A stretch of DNA of 64,000 bases, taken from positions 19,324,501-19,388,500 of the forward strand of contig NC_058496.1 in NCBI RefSeq assembly GCF_020382885.2, given 5' to 3'. Shown piece by piece: positions 49,453 through 63,349 of this stretch (position 1 is the first letter of the stretch; each line of letters starts with the position of its first letter). Both the position numbers and the translations under genes were made by a program. The DNA is from Scatophagus argus. Taxonomy: Eukaryota; Chordata; Actinopteri; Scatophagidae. Under the pieces are notes generated by a model. That model did no database searches, was not told where the DNA came from, and worked only from the letters and a program-made list of their open reading frames with translations.

Positions 49453-52400
49453 CTTTCTGCAGGTATCTCTCCATCCAGATCTTCAAGTTGAACTGTAGCC
49501 GGCTCTATGACCAACCCAATGTGTATTGTTGACATCTGCCTGTCATTCCTCTATGTACCGACTATGGGCGGGGTGGTTCTCCCTACGGGCCGAAATCGAA
49601 CTGATAGGATAGTGATTCTCAACATCACATAAAAAAAGAATACATGAATGTTACAGCAGTTCATTATAATTTTCAATACTATAAATTTCCTATAACTTGT
49701 GAAATGTTAAAATCATATTGAGGTGGTAGCAAAAAGTGAAACTAAACAGTTGAGATTTTGTTTTGCTTATCTTTTTAGTAATGTCATTTCTCATGTTGCA
49801 AATTGCTTTCCTGCCTGTACAACATCCATTGCACGTCTGCCCGTCCTGGGTGAGGGATCCCTCCTCTGTTGCTCACCCTGAGGTTTCTTCCATTTTTTCC
49901 TGTTAAAGGTTTTTTTGGGAGTTTTTTCCTTAGTCGATGTGAGGGTCGAAGGGCAGAGGATGTTGCTGATGTTATGTTAAGCCCTTTGAGACAAACTGCT
50001 TGTAAAAATGGGCTATACAAATAAAGTTGACTTGACTTGACTTGACATTATTACAAACTTTGTGACATTCTTCTTATTATAACAATATATTATTTATCTT
50101 GTTATAACATGAAATGTTTCACGTTTCACATAACAAGGACAAAAGCTGATCTCGACATGACTTCTTGAGGCTCAAACACTGATGTGTGAGCAGGGTGTGA
50201 TGGCTGCGGCTCACACACGTGTGCGTGACCACAGGCTCGATCTTTCGACATGGAGTTTGTCTTTAATTGCCACGGCAAAGATGATGTTGTGAATTCTGTT
50301 TCTCTCACTCTCTCTCTCTCTCTCTCTGGACGAGGGGAGGAGGAGAGGGTGACAGAGAGAAAGAAAGAAAGATAAAGTGAGAGTGAGCACCACAAAACAC
50401 CGTCCTTAACCTGATATAGATTTTTTCATGTCTGAGGCATGTTCTGCTGCTGTAAACATTGAAACTGTAGTGAAACACTACGTCTGCTCCGTAAGAGCAG
50501 AATCTCACTATGACCGTGTAAATGAGTCATATTCCTTAACGTATCCATGCTCTGCACACCTTTTCCTGATTCAAACACACATTTCACATTATAGTAATAT
50601 GGTTCATGACCCAATATATCCACAGCAGGTGTGACAGACTGGGATCACTCAGCTCAAACGTTACAATATTCACTCATAGTATTATCACTACCAAAGTGCA
50701 AAGGTTGTGTAATAACCTGCTTGTCCATTTCTTTGTACATCTGTCTCGAAAGCTAATGGTTAGACTGCTGAATCACATTGTGCACCCAAAAGAAAGAAAG
50801 CTATTGATGGCTTTTCCACTGGTGCAAACATCTGCTCCAACTTTCTATTTTCTAATGAGTGCAAATCCTGACCCCTTTCTCATACAAACATAACAACTGA
50901 ACAAATAGCTCACTGGCTCCAGTGAACTCATGACCTTTCTTCTAGCAGCACCACCTGGCCACACGGTGCCTACTCTTACATAACTCCACCCGGGATAAAC
51001 CTGATTGTGGAGGTGACACTTTAACAAGGGCAGAGGTCTGCACTGTGTGGACTGATTTATGTCACACCATCCCAGACACATACATAAACCTACAGACTGA
51101 CCACCAGACTGAGCAACTTCCCCTTTTCACATACCTGTTCTCTTTTTTGTTTCTTAAAGATTTAAATAAAAACTAATATAAAAAATTCAAAAAGTCAGAT
51201 GTAGATTAAGCTAATAGGCATTGAATAAATAAATACGATTATGTGTTCTCTCACTCATGCTGCCAAATGCTTACTCATGTTGTAATGTAGGGTCTCAGTC
51301 AGGTCTGGTAAAGAGTGGAAACTAAACAGGCTCTATATTATAACTGCCTTGAGATAATGACTGGGGAGCTCAGTCCTGACATCATTCTACAGATGTGTGG
51401 TGGAGAGCTTCCTGTGCTCCTGCATCACCATGTGGCACGGCAGCTGCTCTGCGGCAGAGAAGAAGGCTCTGCAGAGGGTGGTGAAAGCTCCACAGAAGAC
51501 TGTGGGACACAGTCTATCCACCACCACAGACATTTACACTTCCAGATGCAGGACCCCACCTACCACTCACACAAACTGTTTGCCCCTCTCCCCTCAGGCA
51601 GGAGGCTGTGGAGCATTAAGACTGAGGAACAGCTTCTTCCCAGAAGCTGTGAGACTGTTGGACTCTGGAGGACCTCTGTAGTCCCTGCTGCTACCCCATA
51701 TCTTACACCGAACCCACACATACACACACGTCACCCTCCCTCTCCCTTCCCTGACAACCACCCATGAACATTGCACAATGCAGCCATTTTGCACAGAACT
51801 ATGCACTACTTGTCTCATTTGCACTATTCCTTAATTTGCACAATTCTGCAATACTGCTGTAAATATTGTTGCCCTCTGGTCCCTGTTCACTGGATATATC
51901 TTTTATTCTGGTTATTTTATATTCATATAGTGTTGTTTATATAGTTACAGCATTAGTAACTGTAGTTATTGGGCTTATACCGGGACCAGGGAAACGAATT
52001 TCGTTCCACCTCATGTCTTTACATGTGTGAAATGACAATAAAGCTCCTTGATAATTAACTTGTTAGATAGCCATATTTTTTCGTCAGCTTTGGTGTGATA
52101 ATTTCTGGCACATGTAGATTTCTACAGTTATATGTCCTGCAGATTATCCAGTATCCCTTACTTGATGCAGGGTACGTTTCCTCTGAGGAACTCTCTGGGT
52201 CCGGCACACTCTATATCATCGAGTGCAGTGCAGATAACCGGTGTGTGGTTCACCTCTTTCTGAGTCTGGCCACCCCACTAAAAATAAACACAATAAATTA
52301 AGGCTGAGTGTTGAGTGATTAACAACATAAAATGTTCTCAAAAACAAAATAAAATAAAACTTACCCCAACACAACCATGGCCCATCTCCAGAAGGGCACT

Positions 52401-53106
52401 GTGGTTGCCTGCATGATCTACAGGGTCTTGACAGTAGATGAACTCCTCCGGTCTTATCACATGTTACAAAAGACAGAGAGTGAGGAATGTAGTATGCCAC
52501 TGCTGCAAAAAACAGTAGCTTACAACAACCAACTGTATTCAGTTACTTCCAGTACGTACAAAACACTTAGAAGTCAAACTTCATTCAATTCTGTCCACAA
52601 AGGCTCACAGCTGTTCACCGTGGAAGAAAGTGAAAGATACTTCATTTTGGTTAGCCTTATTTCATTACACGTATTTTAAAGTACTATATGGAATGATAAA
52701 GTTTTGTTTTTAAAAGAAAGTCTGCTTCGAGTCATAGACTAGTGATGTGCGAACCAGCAGCTGCATGTAGTTAGCATTAGCTAACGTGCTAACAATAGCA
52801 TTCTTTTAAGAATTACACATACGTTACTTACAGATAGCTGCATAGGACAACTGGTGATGGGGGTCTGTACTCATACATTTCTGTATAATTCGTACTTTCA
52901 ACCGGTATATCATATTTCATCACGTCGAGCAAATTCTGCTCGCTGGAAGGGAGCACTGTTGGTCCCTGAGCAGAGGAAGCAGCAGGAGTCTCCGTCGTCG
53001 ATGAGTTTTGTGAGTGAATTCCTTCCAGACATTGTAACAGAATCACCGTAAACAGCAATAGGAACTGTCCGCACAGTAGAATATAGCTCAGTGAAATCAT
53101 TGTCAT
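46938..53106 (-). CDS. tm2d2: TM2 domain-containing protein 2, four exons, 230 aa
   Basis: Exons on the minus strand: 52832-53106, 52365-52452, 52162-52277, 46938-47151, all GT/AG and in phase. The N-terminus is hydrophobic (signal anchor or signal peptide, residues ~3-30). A luminal region follows with N-glycosylation sequons (NSS, NYT, NHS, NHT) and paired cysteines ([35 protein letters not shown]). The C-terminal TM2 domain (~158-230) has two membrane helices joined by a DRF motif ([12 protein letters not shown]). It ends SNWCTYY. The match to human TM2D2 (214 aa) is very close in the TM2 domain. The start is ATG 53106 or 53100; the upstream open frame lacks an ATG. Its role in mammals and flies is linked to Notch signalling and phagocytosis. 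Confidence 0.95.
48225..50046 (+). mobile_element. L2 LINE, 5'-truncated, with long open C-terminal frame
   Basis: An open frame of roughly 300 codons ending at 49139 starts just upstream of the reverse-transcriptase catalytic motif [11 protein letters not shown]. It runs through [31 protein letters not shown] and the usual L2 C-terminus. The 3' UTR follows and ends in the L2-style tandem TTGAC repeat (about 50028-50046). The frame has no stop, so the insertion is young. It is antisense to tm2d2 inside intron 3. Confidence 0.9.
49411..49448. repeat. CT microsatellite in L2 3' UTR
   Basis: A (CT)n tract inside the 3' UTR of the L2 element. A second CT tract lies at 50303-50329. Confidence 0.85.
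51380..52052 (+). mobile_element. Rex1-like LINE 3' end
   Basis: C-terminal reverse-transcriptase remains: [27 protein letters not shown] and [17 protein letters not shown], with the middle in another frame. The 3' end is GACAATAAAGCTCCTTGAT. It is 5'-truncated and antisense to tm2d2 in intron 3. Confidence 0.75.
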
Positions 53107-53204
53107 CCTTAAAATAATACATTCAGCCTCACACAAGAGCCGTTCATGACAAATAACACCATTTAGCTAGCTATAGGTAAATGTTTGTTTGGGTCTCTGG
53201 CGTA

Positions 53205-53212
53205 TGACGTCG
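53205..53212. promoter_or_regulatory. CRE-like site upstream of tm2d2
   Basis: TGACGTCG, about 100 bases upstream of the tm2d2 start codon, one base from the full cAMP-response element. Plausible but unproven promoter element. Confidence 0.35.
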
Positions 53213-53660
53213 TCAAAAAGCGCGTAGAGTGGTAACCGTCAATTCTGTCATAGGATTGCAAAGTCATAACCTTTTTTTTTTTTTTTTTTTTTTTAATTGA
53301 AATATTCAGTACAAGGCAGTTATTATAATGAACATACATACAAACAACAGAACGTCAGCCAGGGGGTAGGCTACTTAAATAAATGCAGAAAATGTAGAGC
53401 ACAAGTGATATGTTTTCATAACTTTCTTGTTGTTAGATTCACAGATACTTTCCATATACTGTTCTGTTTCCTTTACAAATGCAATAAAATAGGGGTTTGA
53501 GTGACTAACTTTGGCTTTGTGTATGTGATATTTCCCAATATAATTATTAAGTTTATGACATACAATTCTTGCAAAGTCATAACCTTCTATGCGCTGCCTC
53601 TGATTGGCGAGTACTCTGGTTGGTTGGTTGGTTTATGATAGGTTTGAGCATGAGGACTGG

Positions 53661-53769
53661 TCTCCACTTGCTCCTGGCTAAAGTGTCCTCGTCGAGCACC
53701 AAATTTTGATTTAACGACGCAAGTATCTTGTCTCTTAGTCTCTTACGTCCACTTTGTTTTTTCAGACAT
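53661..53769. repeat. Shortened copy of the 60.73-61.0 kb sequence
   Basis: It matches 60726-61000 from TCTCCACTTGCTCCTGGC to TTTTTTCAGACAT, but lacks two internal segments (about 17 and 150 bases). Homology ends exactly at CAGACAT in both. It lies just left of the right-hand duplicated block. Confidence 0.85.
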
Positions 53770-53790
53770 CCTTGCTGCGCCTAATTACCA

Positions 53791-53792
53791 AA

Positions 53793-53830
<38 letters not shown>
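53791..53830. repeat. CA microsatellite
   Basis: A (CA)n tract in the junction zone between the shortened repeat copy and the duplicated block. Confidence 0.9.
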
Positions 53831-55494
53831 TGGACACCGATTCAAACGTTAATGTAAATAAAACCTGTGATATTACAATCCTTCTGGCTGACGTGACCCA
53901 GGCCAGGCAGATTAACAAACAGATTAACAAGGACTCCTGAGCGCAGACCAGCAGACCGGTGTGCAAGCAACAAGGTGGAGTGACAGCAGGGACGGCCAAT
54001 CACACAAGAAACGGCAGAGCCAATCGAGGAGCTTGTGGGCGGTCTAAACTAAGGGAAACAGGCTTCAGCTTGAGCGGCCGTTTTCCGCTTGGTCCTAGTG
54101 CTTGACGGCTCTCTGTTTACTATAGAATAGCGTAACATTGTTTTTGGACGGTAAGGGGCGGCAGGGGACCAAAACGGCCTTTTGAAAAAGTGCAGGGGAC
54201 ATGTCCCCTGTGTGTCCCCCCACGTCCGTGCTACTACTACTACTAATCATCATCATCATAAGAGGTTCATATTTTATCAGACAGACTTAACTCGATGTTC
54301 ACTCCTGCTTCTACTGCCGCCCTGCTGCTCTGAATGGAAATGACAGGCTTGTTTGAAATTTGTGCCTCACCTGGAAAGCACTCAAGAACAGGCAGCAGCA
54401 GCACTGGGGGCCCAGACAAAATGCTAAAAGTCGGATGGTTTCTAATGGCCTTCAGTCTTTACAGGAAGTCACAGAAACACTCAGTTCCTGTTAGATCCCA
54501 ATCCGATTTATTTCAATGATGTCAGTTTGTATACAGTCTCTGGTCATTGTAATTATGTCACTGATTTCTGTTTATCGTTTAACCTACACTGTGGACGAGG
54601 CTTGAAACTACTGACTGAACAAAGAAAATAAATTTATGTACACTGTGTCATATGTAATGTGTGTAATGACATCGGTAATCAACTGTGAAGCAGCTCTTAA
54701 CAAGTTGGTGTTTTGGTGGGAAGTAAATCCTCAAATTCCACTCATATCCACATCCGTTTCAGGCAAAAACAGTCAGCTAACTGGTGATTCCCTCGACAGG
54801 AACATGCTAAAAACTTGGATCAAATGAATCAAACACTACCCAACCTTCAAAAGGAAAAAAAAATGTGGAAAAAACCCCCAGCAAGTTTGTGTATCAGTCT
54901 GATCACAAATTAGTATGTGATTTTTACAGTATCTGCTATCCACAGCTTTTTTTTATAGCGTACAAAGAACTCCTCCATGAGTTCATTAAATCCCTGAAGC
55001 CACATAAAGGCAACAATACAGATATGTAAAGTCTGCAGGCTACGATTTGAGGAGTGCTGCACAATGCCCACACACAACTTGTTATCTTTCATGTTTGGGT
55101 GGGAGACAGATTTATCAGGGCTGTGTATTTGGGCCTTCATTCCACTGATTTCAGGTTTTCTTCTTGAAATGCTTAATGAGTTTGAGAGTGTTTGAGAAAA
55201 TGTGGTACATTTATAATGGAAAGTCAAACCTTCAACTTGAGCAGAATGATGTGATGGGACTCTCCCTCAAACATGGACGCAGCTCTAAAGCCACTCTCTG
55301 TCAATATGATTTGCTGTCACTGCTGCGATGCTCCTTTATGATTGGTTCCGATGTTTCACAGCTATGAGATCAGTGATTGTTGTGACCTGAGAGGTTGGTG
55401 CTCCATCAGCATGTGCTCTGTGCTGTTTTTAATCTAAAAAGATTAACGGATGATGAGTGCTACTGACACGGCTCTCTCCTTCTCGCTGTCTCAG

Positions 55495-56358
55495 ACTCGT
55501 GTTTCTTCAGTGCATCGTGATGCAGGAGCAGAGGCCGACAGAAAGAAGGTAAGGTTTTATCAGACCCCACAAACCGTTTTTCTCTGGTCTGCTGGAGATC
55601 TTTCTGCTACAATGTGTTTTCTATGTGAGTCTTTCATTCTGAAACCTTGAAAGATAATTCCACTTAATAACAACCCGGGTCTTATTTACTCAAGTAAAAT
55701 TTTGAAACATCTAAATCACCCTGATTGGTGCCATGAAAAGTTCTATAGAAGGTTTTGAAAACAGGACCCGAGATGTAAGAAAGCAGATTGGTTATGTGGT
55801 TATTGTGTGCCCTGACCAAGAACCAAATATGAACCTGATCCAACTATAGTCACTGTCCATGTTTTAAAAATCAACAAGCGTGAGGCACAAGGAGGTTATT
55901 GCCATCATATGTCCATCTAAAACCAAACCTGTTGTCATAGACCTGCTGTCACAGTTTGTCACACTGTCATAACTTACAGCTAGACCTGTTGTGCTTTGAC
56001 TACATTTGTTCTTGATCTTTGTTGTGGCCCAGGTGTTTGTTGAGGCAACACTGGACCTTCAGCAGGAACAGTCCTGGGATCAGCTACGTTGTTTATACCG
56101 AGGACCATCCAGGGTATGAATACTGCTTCTGTCTGCGGCACCCCTGCACAACTCTACAGCAGTTTTCCAGTTAGAACATTGATATTTCTTGAATGACAGC
56201 AAAACAACCTGTTTCTTTTTTTTATATATAGTTTACTTATGTATACTTACATACTTTTAAAATATGAACACTAAGATCCAGACCTGGAAACACAGATTGT
56301 AACCCTGAATCAGAACTGGAAACTGCAACCAAACACCCAGCTTTATCCTGTGGGTGTT

Positions 56359-56400
<42 letters not shown>

Positions 56401-56594
56401 GCAAATAAATGTGATGCATCACCTTTTCTAATTGCTCTGTTTTCTCCCTCTCTCTTTCCTTCTTCCAGTTGTCCATCCTTTCAGAACTGTCCCACAGCAA
56501 CAGCAGTGAGAAGACAGGACTTCTAATTACAGCTCAATCGGGAACAGAGAATTTCCAACTTAAACTCTCTCCTCCACCTCTGTTGGAAGAGTGA
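55495..56594 (+). CDS. 3'-terminal exons of an unrecognised gene (right copy)
   Basis: Three exons: 55495-55548, 56033-56113 and 56469-56594, with consensus splice sites and phase-0 joins, encoding the last ~86 residues. The peptide is hydrophilic and ends SPPPLLEE. It reads RD where the left copy reads HD. I find no upstream exons between 53957 and 55495, so this copy too may be a cut-off fragment. An ATTAAA at 56927 could end its transcript, making it convergent with tubulin. I do not recognise the protein. Confidence 0.5.
56356..56400. repeat. GT/GA microsatellite (right copy)
   Basis: Counterpart of 23969-24013 in the last intron of the unknown gene. Confidence 0.9.
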
Positions 56595-56999
56595 AGGGTG
56601 GATTCTTCCTTCATTTGTTGACACTTGAGTAAAGCGGGACTTGTTAAGGACGAGACATTCTATGCACTTCTGATTTCCTGCATTTGTCCAGCTATTTTAC
56701 ATCAATGTGGATTTAAGCTTTCCACTGCTTTGATATTGTTAAACTTCTGTGAAACCGTTTCTGTCAAAACAAACTGTGTAATATTGATCACACTTTGGTA
56801 ATTTTACTAAATGTAGCTTTATTTTAATCCATTGTTTATGTATCACAGCTGGCTGAAATATAACTGTAAAGGAGGCTGATGTATTTTGCAGGGGGAGAAT
56901 TGAAATGGAATGTTTGTTTACAGGCATTAAAAAGACATAACATAACTGTGCCTCTCTTGTTATTATTTTGCATTAATAAGAGAAACCTATCATAACGTC

Positions 57000-57005
57000 T
57001 TTAAT
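57000..57005 (-). terminator. Candidate polyadenylation signal of beta-tubulin
   Basis: ATTAAA on the minus strand, about 62 bases after the tubulin stop codon. Confidence 0.4.
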
Positions 57006-57066
57006 GTGAAGAGTTTTAATATCACAATGGGCAACAACCAACAAAAAAATAGGTTACAGCAGGTGT

Positions 57067-59877
<2,811 letters not shown>

Positions 59878-60006
59878 GGTCGAAATTCAAAACTTCGACC
59901 AAAACAACGACGGACAATTTTAGAAGCGCTCAGACCGCCAACGGACGAACCACTCTGAGAGGGTGAGAGCAATGCCAAGCTCCCGAGGGCCGGCGAACAC
60001 AGTTTG

Positions 60007-60082
60007 ACCTATTAAATGTCACTTGAAGCACAGCACACACCTTATTGGTCGAGAGGATGTGGTTTTCAGTTTTGATTGGTCA
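60007..60082 (-). promoter_or_regulatory. tubb: Candidate beta-tubulin promoter
   Basis: Two CCAAT boxes on the minus strand (60044-60048 and 60075-60079) lie about 170-200 bases upstream of the tubulin start codon. A TATA-like CATTTAAT (60011-60018) sits closer to the gene. The arrangement fits an NF-Y-driven promoter, by inference only. Confidence 0.4.
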
Positions 60083-60725
60083 GACTGTACAGATTCCCGT
60101 AATATGTAATGGCAATGATCTTGACGGCTGGTGAAGTTTGCAGTTTATTTTCTTCCTTTCACATAGTACACATTGAATAAACACAAAAACTACGACCACA
60201 GTAAGAGCTTGTGCCTCATTACGGCTCCATTAAACTCGTTAAAGCTGTTAAACATTACGCGTTCGCAACTCCACTGTCTGTTGAGAACTGTACCCTCACT
60301 GACAATGCCATAGTCGGGAAATGTGAACAGACTATCGTTCGCTTTTACCAAAATAAAAGCTAATATAAAAACACATATTTCAGAAATATTAATCAGGTAA
60401 TAATAAACCTTTCATTGGGTTATTTACACTTCCGCCGAATTATAGAGTTTTACAACAGGGAAGCCTTAAACACATAATTTCCACGTGGAAAAATAACCCT
60501 TCAAACATTGACACTATACCACACAGGAAACTATATCACAGTTCATAACTACATTGTGCTTAAACTGCTTCTAGCAACAAAACTCATTTCTGAACTGGGC
60601 GCTCCACTAAGGAAAGTTTGCTGCTGCGCTCTCCTTTATTATTCACTTCTCATTCTCCGAGCGGGATTTTGGCTCCTCTCACAAGTCCATCTTAGCCTTT
60701 GATGATTTCCGAGACTCTTCCGAGT
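60083..60725. other. Tubulin 5' flank
   Basis: No gene seen. It includes AT-rich sequence and a GAGACTCTTCCGAGTCTC palindrome near 60711-60728, next to the start of the sequence that recurs at 53661. Confidence 0.4.
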
Positions 60726-61000
60726 CTCCACTTGCTCCTGGCTAAAGTGTCCTCGCCGAGGACCAAATTTTGATTTCAGAGGTGGGGAGGGGGACGCAAG
60801 TATCTTGAATAAACCTCTACTCAATTAAACAAATACACTTTACAAGATTATTGAGAAATGATGAGGAGGATCTTGAAGTGGATATGCTGCTTTATTGGAG
60901 CCAGTGAAGGTGTTGCAGGATGGTGTGACGCATTTCTTTGAGTAACTTCCACTTTGACTTCTAAAGAAGTCTCTTATGTCCACTTTGTTTTTTCAGACAT
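60726..61000. repeat. Sequence duplicated (shortened) at 53661-53769
   Basis: The longer member of the pair. It ends in a pyrimidine-rich TTTTTTCAG. Function unknown. Confidence 0.8.
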
Positions 61001-62090
61001 GATGTTTCGTTCGTGAACGATTCGTTCAGTATGAACAAAACTTTTATATGACTTGGGAGTAATAAGTCCTCTCAGTGAGCGATTCGTTCATTTTCATGCA
61101 GTACCTTCTCTCACTACATGACAGGCTGCTGCGTAAGCTCAGTCAGCAGGACAGCAGGAAACAGAAATGATTAGTTCACGACTCACTCAACTGTGTGTCC
61201 GTCCTCAGGCTGGGTGGCGAGCAGCAAGCACTACAGTTCGTTCTTTCGTTCATTTGTCATGTGACAGCTGTAGCTAAGCTACAGGGCTGTGACACCCGAC
61301 ACACATTATTTATTCGTCAAATCGTAATTAATTAGTGGTCTTCTGTTCTTGTTGATGTGTATAGTGGTATTGTGTATATAATGTGAAGTGTATTTATGAG
61401 TGTGTTTATAAATAAATACTTTTGAAAATTATATCAACATATTGATTGTTATAATCTGCCATGAAATAATAAAATATAACAATTGTAATAATAATATCAC
61501 ATATAATAATAATGATAATAATGTCATGTTTTGGGCACAATAAATGCACCATGTAAACATTTTGGGGAACTTATTAATTGTTACTTTTTGTTTTTATTGT
61601 CTCACAAATTTTCAAAATGAGTTTTACATTCACTTGTCCTCTACCAGCTGTCACGTGACAGGCAGTGCAGGCTGTGTAAGAGGCAATTTGTTCTCATTCA
61701 TTGTTCACGCTCATCGTTCTCGTTCATCGTTCTCGGATCGGTCTCTCGTTCAGTTGTTACGTGACAGGTACCGCGTCACTGTCGCGCTGTTAAACAACAA
61801 TGGCAGGGAGGATGCAGGACACAAGTCACTTTATTGTGGTGTGTATTTACTTTCCCAGGTTTTCATCTGGTTTGAATTGCTTGTGACATTTTGTGTATTA
61901 TACTTTGTCAGCTGAAGCAAACCATGTTGCCTTCTCTATTTAGTGTTTGTGAACTGCGGCCCTTTTTACAACGCCCACAAGAGGGCTACAGTGCCACCTG
62001 CTGTAAAAATAAACGAAATGAATGAAATGACTCAAAAAAGATTCGTTCAATTTACTGTTCGAGAGTGAATGATTCGATTCAGTAAAAACA
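61001..62090. mobile_element. Probable degraded hAT-type element with TTCGTTC motifs
   Basis: Repeated GTTCGTGAAC/ATTCGTTC motifs cluster at the two ends (61007-61095 and 62029-62080) and in the middle (61225-61260, 61700-61760), in both orientations. These are typical of fish non-autonomous hAT families. I could not fix exact ends or a target duplication. A 123-codon plus frame (61544-61915) inside has no recognisable motif. Confidence 0.4.
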
Positions 62091-63055
62091 GACCAGCGCT
62101 AATGGACGGACACCTTGCCAATGAAACTCTAATATGGGAAGAATTCCCACTTTCTTACACTTCCGGTTATGTAGGAGGCGCTCGCAAGATAGTCCAAAAT
62201 GAATGGGGGTTTATGGAGCTGTAGATCTAAAATGTAACTTTTATGGTGTAATTTTTTTTTGCCTGCAAATTGTCTTTATGTTTTCAGTATAAGCAATAGA
62301 GACAATAGATACAGTTCCATTAGATTTAATTTTTGCAGCTTTTTTGTGATGAAATATCTTTACGTTTACAACATTCACCATTCTGGTGTCAGGCATCAGT
62401 CAAGCACCAAGTTTGTGTTTTGTTTTAACCACACTTCTAACGTCTGCTGTAGCTATCGTTACGAAAATGCATAAGGTCTATAATACTCAAAACTGAAACC
62501 GTATTGTTGTGGTTATGTTCCTGTAATGATAACTGAAGTAAGCCTACCATAACATCAGGCTGTTAGTCGTAAATCTTTAACTAACCAATCAGCATACATT
62601 AGCAGAATTCTAGCACTTCATGGGCAAAGCCATCTGCCCTGTAAAAAAAATGAACAGGAATTGGTAATTTTTTTTTCAATTCTGATATATAATCGTTACT
62701 GTACAGCATTCAGACTAAACAAACAAACTGAATGTTGTCTCCCAGAGAGGGACAGTGTCTGTTAAATGTTTCTGAGTTTAAAAGTAAAACATTTTCTGAA
62801 ATGAGAAGTGCTGTTCAACATCCTTATCATACAACAAGCAGCACCTAATTTCAATTAAGTCCCCACTTCAGATATCATTCACAAGCTATGTTACATTCCT
62901 TGAAATAAAACAGTGTTTGTGCCACAGTGGTTCAGCCTTGTTGACAATAAGATGCAGAAGTTTGGGACTTACATAGGTTTTACACCAAAGTACGCTTAGA
63001 GTCACTCCCAGAAGACTACGGCCTTTAGTTAGTAAACACTCTCAAGTCAGTATTT
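62091..63055. other. Intergenic region before the last gene
   Basis: AT-rich, with no gene recognised. It may include the 3' UTR of the minus-strand gene at 63056. Confidence 0.4.
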
Positions 63056-63349
63056 TCAAACTGTCTGTGTCTCTTCTTGACTGCAGTCAGTTTCATCTTC
63101 ATCTTTCTGGCTTGTTTTGGTCAGCAAAACCAAGTCAGGGGTAAGATATTTCAATCCACTACCACCCACAAGAGGAACAGATGAAGATGTTATTGGAGAG
63201 GTGAAGTAGTCCCAACTGTGGACGCTTGGATAGGCTCTAAAGTCCACTCTAGACTGCACTGGTGGGACAAGGTACTGGGCTGATCCTGCAGACAAGCCGG
63301 AGTAGGGATAAAACAGAACCCCTCCAAAATGTGAAAGCCGCACCAGGTC
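63056..63349 (-). CDS. Terminal exon of an unrecognised minus-strand gene
   Basis: A 97-codon open frame follows a good acceptor (TTAACAG at 63350) in phase 0 and ends at a stop at 63056-63058. The peptide begins DLVRLSHFGGVLFYPYSG, has a Ser/Pro/aromatic-rich middle (VHSWDYFTSPITSSSVPLVGG) and a polar acidic tail (KDEDETDCSQEE). The absence of an in-frame ATG at the start and the clean splice site argue for a last exon. Upstream exons would lie right of 63350 or beyond the window. I cannot name it. Confidence 0.5.
   Translation of the reverse strand, partial: DLVRLSHFGGVLFYPYSGLSAGSAQYLVPPVQSRVDFRAYPSVHSWDYFTSPITSSSVPLVGGSGLKYLTPDLVLLTKTSQKDEDETDCSQEETQTV

Larger units (their letters stand above)
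47152..52161 (-). other. tm2d2: tm2d2 intron 3, LINE-bearing
   Basis: A 5.0-kb intron, far larger than introns 1 (379 bp) and 2 (87 bp). Much of its length is made of two LINE pieces at 48225-50046 and 51380-52052. The remainder has no gene signal. Confidence 0.85.

Noticed and set aside
61544-61915. 123-codon plus frame
   Set aside because: Lies within a repeat-rich interval and has no conserved pattern.
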